A DNA stretch of 9,077 nt from the NCBI GenBank assembly GCA_020442095.1, contig JAGRKY010000288.1, forward strand, positions 1-9,077, read 5' to 3'. A program made the translations under genes and the position numbers. Every line of letters starts with the position of its first letter. Position 1 is the first letter of the stretch. Below, piece after piece: positions 7,404 through 9,077 of the stretch. Source of the DNA: Bauldia sp. (GTDB lineage Bacteria; Pseudomonadota; Alphaproteobacteria; Rhizobiales; Kaistiaceae). The notes below the pieces were generated by a model. That model did no database searches and was not told the origin of the DNA. It saw only the letters and a program-made list of their open reading frames with translations.

Positions 7404-7430
7404 CCCGGCTGCTAGCATATGCCAGCCGGG
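7404..7430 (-). repeat. Perfect 8-bp inverted repeat (hairpin) before tatB
   Basis: On the transcribed strand the arms CCCGGCTG and CAGCCGGG pair perfectly around an 11-nt loop, ending 10 nt before the tatB ATG. The 3' arm includes the GGG that is the only candidate ribosome site for tatB. Two further small palindromes lie beside it (7430-7441, GCCAG-N2-CTGGC form; 7441-7450, CTGCCGGCAG). There is no T-run, so an intrinsic terminator is unlikely; transcript processing, partial attenuation or translational damping are possible. Confidence 0.5.
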
Positions 7431-7465
7431 CCAGCACTGGCTGCCGGCAGGCCCGACGCCAGCCG

Positions 7466-7684
7466 TCAAGTTGCCTTGGTCTTTTCCCGCGTCGACTCGA
7501 CGTCGACGGTAACGCCGGGCTGTTCCTCGATCTTATGCGGCTCGTCGTCGTCGGCGAGCCCCTTCTTGAAGCTCTTCACCCCTTTGGCGACATCGCCCAT
7601 GAGGTCCGAAATCTTCCCGCGGCCGAACAGAAGAACGACGACGAGAATGACGATCAGCCAATGCCAGATGCTGAGAGAACCCAT
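7466..7684 (-). CDS. tatA: Sec-independent (twin-arginine) translocase subunit TatA
   Basis: A 72-residue protein that oligomerises to form the protein-conducting element of the Tat system. The membrane span is at about residues 5-20 (starting [11 protein letters not shown]), followed by the hinge FGRGKIS with the invariant Phe20-Gly21, an amphipathic helix to about residue 44 ([15 protein letters not shown]) and an acidic tail. This length and pattern are normal for alphaproteobacterial TatA. The ATG has a good ribosome site, GGAG 8 nt upstream (7693-7696). It is the first gene after the 109-nt gap that may hold the tat promoter, and it is separated from tatB by a hairpin-bearing spacer, consistent with TatA being needed in excess over TatB and TatC. 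Confidence 0.97.
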   Translation of the reverse strand: MGSLSIWHWLIVILVVVLLFGRGKISDLMGDVAKGVKSFKKGLADDDEPHKIEEQPGVTVDVESTREKTKAT

Positions 7685-7692
7685 CAGCTTTA

Positions 7693-7696
7693 CTCC
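7693..7696 (-). promoter_or_regulatory. tatA: Ribosome binding site of tatA
   Basis: GGAG on the transcribed strand, 8 nt before the tatA ATG. It is clearly stronger than the sites in front of tatB and tatC, which fits higher TatA synthesis. Confidence 0.6.
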
Positions 7697-7755
7697 AATC
7701 CCTTACCTTTCGCCGACTATCGCAGACGGATCGGCGCACCGCAATCATGACCTTT

Positions 7756-7784
7756 GATGTAGGGGCAAATACCCGTCAAGGCAA
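7756..7784 (-). promoter_or_regulatory. Candidate sigma-70 type promoter for tatABC
   Basis: In the 109-nt gap after scpB the transcribed strand reads TTGCCT, 17 nt, TACATC, a weak match to -35/-10 elements with ideal spacing, about 72 nt before the tatA ATG. An overlapping TTGACG is a better -35 but has no matching -10 at normal distance. The gap length supports an internal promoter; these hexamers are a guess. Confidence 0.3.
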
Positions 7785-7793
7785 ACGATGCCC

Positions 7794-8519
7794 TCAGTCG
7801 GATTCGGGGGGAATCCCCTCTTCCTCCATCATTTCCTCGCGGATTTCATCGTCTTCCAGCGGGTCTTCGTCCTCGGTCAGCTCATCGCCGGCATGGGGCT
7901 CCGGAATGCTGAAATCCGTCGGAACCCGGCTGTCGAGCAGGCCGGCGCCCTTCAATTCGTCGACCCCGGGCAGGTCGCCGATCGTGTCGAGGCCGAAATG
8001 CGAGAGGAAGGCTTCGGTGGTTCCATAGGTGACCGGACGCCCGGGTGTCCGCCGCCGGCCGCGCATCCGCACCCAACCGGTTTCAAGGAGCAGGTCGAGC
8101 GTCCCCTTGGAGGTCGCGACCCCGCGGATTTCCTCGATTTCCGCACGGGTGACCGGCTGGTGATAGGAGATGATCGCCAGCGTTTCCATCGCGGCACGCG
8201 ACAGGCGCTTCTGCTCGACCGCGTTCTGCGACAGGAGGAACGAGAGGTCCGCCGCCGTCCTCAGGCTCCACTTGCCGGCCACCTGCACCAGATTGACGCC
8301 GCGGTCGGCATAGACCTCCTGCAGCTCGCGCAGGATACCGGTGACGTCGGCGCCCTTGGGCAGCCGGTTGGCAAGGTCGTCGGCCGACAGCGGCTCGGCT
8401 GCGGCGAAAAGCAGCGCCTCGACCATGCGGAGCGCCTGAAGCCGCTCTTCCGGGGACTGGGCCTCGGCGGTCGCGTCGTTGTCGACCGCGATGGCGACGG
8501 CGGTATTGGAACTAGCCAT
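7794..8519 (-). CDS. scpB: Segregation and condensation protein B
   Basis: A 241-residue cytosolic partner of ScpA and SMC in the condensin-like complex that compacts and separates chromosomes. Two winged-helix domains are visible: one from about 27 to 105 (RMVEALLFAAAEPLS, then the strand region VQVAGKWSLRT) and one from about 106 to 185 with the family signature LSRAAMETLAIISYHQPVTR (106-125), EIEEIRGV and GRPVTYGTTEAFLSHFGL (160-177). The first 25 residues are loose, and the C-terminal part after about 205 is very acidic, as is usual in this group. The ATG lies inside the end of scpA (8-nt overlap) and has a strong GGAGG 6 nt upstream (8526-8530), so translation is probably coupled to scpA. 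Confidence 0.96.
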   Translation of the reverse strand: MASSNTAVAIAVDNDATAEAQSPEERLQALRMVEALLFAAAEPLSADDLANRLPKGADVTGILRELQEVYADRGVNLVQVAGKWSLRTAADLSFLLSQNAVEQKRLSRAAMETLAIISYHQPVTRAEIEEIRGVATSKGTLDLLLETGWVRMRGRRRTPGRPVTYGTTEAFLSHFGLDTIGDLPGVDELKGAGLLDSRVPTDFSIPEPHAGDELTEDEDPLEDDEIREEMMEEEGIPPESD

Positions 8520-9077
8520 GATCGGCCTCCGATGAAACCACGGCGACCGGCTTGTGGTCGCGGATATAGATTGGAGCGAAAGCCTCGGTCTGCCTGACGT
8601 CGATCTGCCCCTCGCGGACCATTTCGAGGCTGGCGCTGAAGGTGCTCGCCCTGACCGTCGCGCTGAATTCCGCCGTCAGGTATGGCGAGAGGAAGACGTT
8701 GAGCGGCGCCCAGTCGGCCAGGTTACCGATGACGCCCGCAAGCAGTTCGCGGGCTTCCTTGAGCGACCACACCGCGCGCTTGCGGACATGGACGATCGAG
8801 ATCGACTGCTCCTGGCGCCGCGCCGCATAGGCGGACAACAGGTCGTAGAGGGTCGCGGAATATTCGCTCTTCTTGATGATCTCGACCGGTTCGGGAGCAC
8901 CCCGGGCGAAAACGTCACGGCCGAGCCGGTCGCGGTTGGCGAGCCGGGCGGCGGCATCCCGCATCGCCTCGAGCCGCTGCAGGCGGAAGGCGAGTTCGGC
9001 GGCGAGTTCCTCGCCGGTCGGCTCTTCGCTCTCCTCTTCGGGCAGGAGCAGGCGCGACTTCAGATAGGCGAGCCAGG
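8512..9077 (-). CDS. scpA: Segregation and condensation protein A, C-terminal part (5' end outside window)
   Basis: The frame is open from the right edge to a TAG at 8512-8514, giving the last 187 residues or so of the kleisin subunit that bridges the SMC heads and binds ScpB. The part beyond the first ATG also belongs to the gene: the edge translates as WLAYLKSRLLLPEEE, a typical ScpA segment, so the ATG at 8964 is internal. Further family features are LAFRLQRLEAMRDAAARL, LGRDVFARG and the C-terminal winged helix with VRASTFSASLEMVREGQIDVRQ and FAPIYIR. The stop overlaps the scpB start by 8 nt. Confidence 0.95.
   Translation of the reverse strand, partial: WLAYLKSRLLLPEEESEEPTGEELAAELAFRLQRLEAMRDAAARLANRDRLGRDVFARGAPEPVEIIKKSEYSATLYDLLSAYAARRQEQSISIVHVRKRAVWSLKEARELLAGVIGNLADWAPLNVFLSPYLTAEFSATVRASTFSASLEMVREGQIDVRQTEAFAPIYIRDHKPVAVVSSEADHG
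8526..8530 (-). promoter_or_regulatory. scpB: Ribosome binding site of scpB inside scpA
   Basis: GGAGG on the transcribed strand, 6 nt before the scpB ATG and inside the last codons of scpA. It settles the scpB start and points to coupled translation of the ScpA and ScpB partners. Confidence 0.65.

Noticed and set aside
7788..8597. 269-codon open frame on the plus strand opposite scpB
   Set aside because: Shadow of scpB, which has strong family signatures on the minus strand.
1..9077. Mobile elements, CRISPR arrays, tRNA/rRNA genes, toxin-antitoxin or defence genes
   Set aside because: None seen: genes are tightly packed housekeeping genes, with no transposase or integrase motifs, no regularly spaced repeats and no RNA-gene signatures.

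Overview
The window is high-GC chromosomal DNA from an alphaproteobacterium, most likely of the order Hyphomicrobiales (Rhizobiales). The gene order scpA-scpB-tatA-tatB-tatC-serS-surE-pcm, followed by a LysM/LytM gene and a DUF815 ATPase gene, is a housekeeping arrangement known from that group. Protein details agree, such as the short TatA, the TatB with an Ala/Pro-rich tail and the ScpA C-terminus. Genus and species cannot be read from the sequence.

Layout from left to right: the 3' part of a DUF815 AAA+ ATPase gene (+, cut by the left edge); a lipoprotein with two LysM domains and a LytM (M23) domain (-, NlpD/DipM type); a 194-nt spacer between divergent genes that is rich in GANTC sites and small inverted repeats; an unrecognised exported protein of about 306 residues (+); and then an eight-gene leftward series read from the right edge: scpA (cut), scpB, tatA, tatB, tatC, serS, surE, pcm. 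The joins in this series are tight: scpA/scpB overlap by 8 nt, tatB/tatC by 4 nt (with a TTG start) and serS/surE by 1 nt, while surE/pcm are 4 nt apart. The larger gaps are 109 nt (scpB-tatA, possible promoter), 72 nt (tatA-tatB, strong hairpin) and 87 nt (tatC-serS). No stretch over 300 nt lacks a gene.

Functionally the window joins chromosome segregation (ScpAB, SMC partners), twin-arginine protein export (TatABC), seryl-tRNA charging (SerS), stress survival and protein or nucleotide housekeeping (SurE, Pcm) and cell-wall splitting at division (NlpD-like activator). The genes look intact and ordinary. I saw no mobile element, CRISPR array, RNA gene, defence island or biosynthetic cluster, and I do not claim a new system here.

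The points most worth checking are: the GANTC cluster and palindromes between the NlpD-like gene and the unknown exported gene; that unknown gene itself, which sits on the opposite strand between pcm and the NlpD-like gene; a roughly 45-residue insertion in SerS next to its active-site TxE loop; the loss of zinc ligands in the LytM domain; and the hairpin in front of tatB.
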